A stretch of DNA of 64,000 nt, taken from contig NZ_CP034753.1 of NCBI RefSeq assembly GCF_004006235.1, positions 372,001 through 436,000 on the forward strand, read 5' to 3'. Shown here piece after piece: positions 62,290 to 64,000 of this stretch (position 1 is the first letter of the stretch; each line of letters begins with the position of its first letter). Source of the stretch: Agromyces sp. LHK192. Its GTDB lineage: Bacteria > Actinomycetota > Actinomycetes > Actinomycetales > Microbacteriaceae. The notes below the pieces were generated by a model. That model worked only from the letters and a program-made list of their open reading frames with translations, did not search any database and was not told where the DNA came from. The position numbers and the translations under genes are program-made.

Positions 62290-63945
62290 GTGGCCCGGCC
62301 CGCGACGCCCGCGAGGCCCCCGGCGGCGCGCCGGTTCCGTCTCTTCCCGACGCTGGTCGGATACCGGCGCGGATGGCTCGGCCCCGACCTCCTCGCCGGG
62401 CTCTCGGCCGGGGCCGTCGTCATTCCACAGGCCATGGCGTACGCCACGATCGCGAACCTGCCGGTGCAGCTCGGGCTCTACACCTGCATGGTGCCGATGC
62501 TCGTCTACGCGATGCTCGGCGGCTCTCGGGCGATGAGCGTGTCGACCACGTCGACCATCGCCACGCTCACCGCCACCACCCTCGTCAGCGCCGGTATCGC
62601 CGCGGGTTCCGACGACCCGGTGCCCGACCTCATCGCCCTCACGCTCCTCGTCGGCGTCATCCTGCTGCTCGCACGGCTCGCCAGGCTCGGCTCGCTCGTG
62701 GAGAACATCTCGCAGGCGACGATCGTCGGCATCCAGATCGGCGTCGGCGCGACCGTGGCGGTCGGTCAGTTGCCCAAGCTCCTCGGCGAGACCGGGAACC
62801 CGTCGGGCGAGGGCTTCTTCGCCGCCGTGAACGCCGCGGTGCGGGCGCTGCCGACGGTGCACCTGCCCACCGTCGTGCTGTCGGCTGCGTCGATCGCGGT
62901 GCTGCTCGTGCTGAAACGGCTGCTCCCCAGGGTTCCTGCGCCGCTGGTCGTCGTCGCCGCGGGCATCCTGCTCGTCGCCCTCACGCCCGTCGAGGACCAG
63001 GGCCTCGAGCTCATCGCCGCGGTGCCGCAGGGGTTCCCGCCGCTCGAGCTGCCGACCTTCGCGGACCTCGGTCCCATGGTCCCCGGGGCGCTCGCCATCG
63101 CCGTCATGGCCTTCCTCGAGTCGGCGGCCGTGGCGCGAGGCATCCGCCGCCTCGGCGAGCCGCAGGTCGACAGCAACCAGGAGCTGTTCGCGACCGGCGC
63201 CGCGAACGCGGTCGGGTCGTTCTTCCAGGTGCTGCCCGCGGCCGGCGGTTTCTCGCAGAGCGCGGTGAACCAGGGTGCAGGTGCCAGGACGCAGCTCTCG
63301 TCGATCGTGACCGTCGGGCTCGCCGTGCTCGTCGCGCTCTTCCTCGGGCCGGTGCTGAGCCTGCTCCCGCAGGCGACGCTCGCGTCGCTCGTGTTCGTCG
63401 CCGTCATCGGGCTCATCGACGTGCGGTCGCTCGTACGGTTCCGGCGGATCAGCCGCAACGACTTCTGGATCGCCACGATCACCGCGATCGTCGGCCTCAC
63501 GGCGGGCCTGCTGGTCGCGGTGGCCGTCGGCGTGATCGCGACCCTCATCGTCGTCCTGCGCGAACTCGACCGGGTGCGGATCGAGGCCGACGAACCGCGC
63601 GACGGCGTGCTTCCGATCCGCCTGCTCGGCCCGCTGTACACGGCGAACATACTCGCGTACGAGACCGCGATCCTCGGCGACGTGGACGCCCGGCCGGACA
63701 TCCGCGCCGTCGCGCTCGAGCTGACGCGGCTCGAAGTCGTATCGGTCACCATCCTCGACGGGCTGGCCGAACTCGACCGGGAGCTCGAAGCCCGCGGGAT
63801 CGAGCTCCGCCTTGCGGCCGTTCCCGAAGCGGGCGCAACCGCGGCCCGGCGAGGCACCTGGTTCACCGGGCTCGAGGCAGCCGGCCGCGTGCACCCGACG
63901 CTCGAAGCAGCGGTCGCCGCACCGCCGACGGAGCAGCGGACCTGA
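62290..63945 (+). CDS. SulP-family anion transporter with STAS domain
   Basis: The 551-residue protein has about ten to twelve membrane segments with the SulP signature AGLSAGAVVIPQAMAYATIANLP, later NQELFATGAANAVGSFFQVLPAAGGFSQSAVNQGAGA, and a C-terminal STAS domain (about 435-540). It should move sulfate or a related anion. GGAGG lies 9 nt before the GTG, four bases after the HAD stop. With the arylsulfatase it fits sulfate-ester scavenging; import versus export of freed sulfate cannot be told from sequence. Confidence 0.93.
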   Translation: MARPATPARPPAARRFRLFPTLVGYRRGWLGPDLLAGLSAGAVVIPQAMAYATIANLPVQLGLYTCMVPMLVYAMLGGSRAMSVSTTSTIATLTATTLVSAGIAAGSDDPVPDLIALTLLVGVILLLARLARLGSLVENISQATIVGIQIGVGATVAVGQLPKLLGETGNPSGEGFFAAVNAAVRALPTVHLPTVVLSAASIAVLLVLKRLLPRVPAPLVVVAAGILLVALTPVEDQGLELIAAVPQGFPPLELPTFADLGPMVPGALAIAVMAFLESAAVARGIRRLGEPQVDSNQELFATGAANAVGSFFQVLPAAGGFSQSAVNQGAGARTQLSSIVTVGLAVLVALFLGPVLSLLPQATLASLVFVAVIGLIDVRSLVRFRRISRNDFWIATITAIVGLTAGLLVAVAVGVIATLIVVLRELDRVRIEADEPRDGVLPIRLLGPLYTANILAYETAILGDVDARPDIRAVALELTRLEVVSVTILDGLAELDRELEARGIELRLAAVPEAGATAARRGTWFTGLEAAGRVHPTLEAAVAAPPTEQRT

Positions 63946-63964
63946 GCGACGCGAGGAGCGTCGC
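63946..63964. terminator. Hairpin between convergent genes
   Basis: GCGACGC pairs with GCGTCGC around a five-base loop directly after the SulP stop. It could terminate both this gene and the minus-strand gene entering from the right. Confidence 0.6.
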
Positions 63965-63966
63965 GC

Positions 63967-64000
63967 TTACGGCAGCAGGCGGGTCGGCCCGCGGAACAGG
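63967..64000 (-). CDS. Possible C-terminal end of a minus-strand gene (partial)
   Basis: The minus strand reads ...LFRGPTRLLP followed by TAA at 63969-63967. The position right after a hairpin fits the 3' end of a gene whose body lies outside the window, but ten residues cannot identify it. Confidence 0.35.
   Translation of the reverse strand, partial: LFRGPTRLLP

Noticed and set aside
1..64000. CRISPR array, prophage or insertion sequence
   Set aside because: No regularly spaced direct repeats with unique spacers, no transposase or integrase, and no phage structural genes were found in any frame.

Overview
The window is high-GC DNA (roughly 70 percent by eye). It has frequent GGATGCC/GGCATCC words, many GTG and some TTG starts, 4-bp ATGA/GTGA gene overlaps, and several genes whose start codon lies 6-7 nt after a TAnnnT-type -10 hexamer, as expected for leaderless transcripts. 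Together with a bS22 (AURKAIP1/COX24-like) peptide gene, a Ku/LigD repair pair and the overall gene style, this points to an actinobacterium of the family Microbacteriaceae. An Agromyces-like genus is plausible, but this is inference. Almost every base is coding; most long frames opposite real genes are GC-driven shadows.

Layout. (1) 1-7.1 kb: a pectin (rhamnogalacturonan-I) utilisation locus. It holds two sugar ABC permeases (the first cut by the window edge), a DUF624-like membrane protein, a secreted CE12-type acetylesterase, a Tat-exported PL26/PcRGLX-type lyase and a 55-codon TatA-like gene directly behind that lyase. (2) 7.1-8.9 kb: a poorly coding, apparently decayed stretch with small doubtful ORFs. 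(3) 8.9-15.4 kb: small membrane protein and lipoprotein genes, then a DNA-repair/topology block: ku divergent from ligD, a type IB topoisomerase and a SAP/Rho-N-like basic protein. (4) 15.5-22 kb: an alpha-glucoside operon (LacI regulator, GH13 glucosidase, binding protein, two permeases) with GCAAT-based operator candidates. (5) 22.1-25.9 kb: tRNA-Arg(ACG) and small regulatory or membrane genes. (6) 26-31.7 kb: a cell-surface block with an Ig-like repeat protein, a tyramine-oxidase-subunit-B-like protein, a divergent copper-amine-oxidase-like protein with a sortase-type LASTG tail, a DUF305 protein and a signal peptidase I. (7) 31.7-42.3 kb: housekeeping and transport genes (IclR regulator with APC transporter, wHTH regulator, upp, tadA, amidotransferase, CDF transporter, proC, GH20, RlmC-type methyltransferase, DUF402). 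(8) 42.3-50.3 kb: a complete minus-strand kdp operon (two tiny ORFs, then kdpA-B-C-D-E). (9) 50.5-58.6 kb: an ABC-2 exporter, a Ktr/Trk potassium system, small regulators, bS22. (10) 58.6-64 kb: glutaredoxin-like protein, arylsulfatase, HAD phosphatase and SulP transporter.

The most notable items are the TatA-like gene coupled to a Tat substrate, the divergent surface amine-oxidase-like cassette, an almost perfect 28-bp hairpin near 51.7 kb, and a 10-bp palindrome that appears to supply back-to-back -10 elements for two leaderless genes (CDF transporter and proC).
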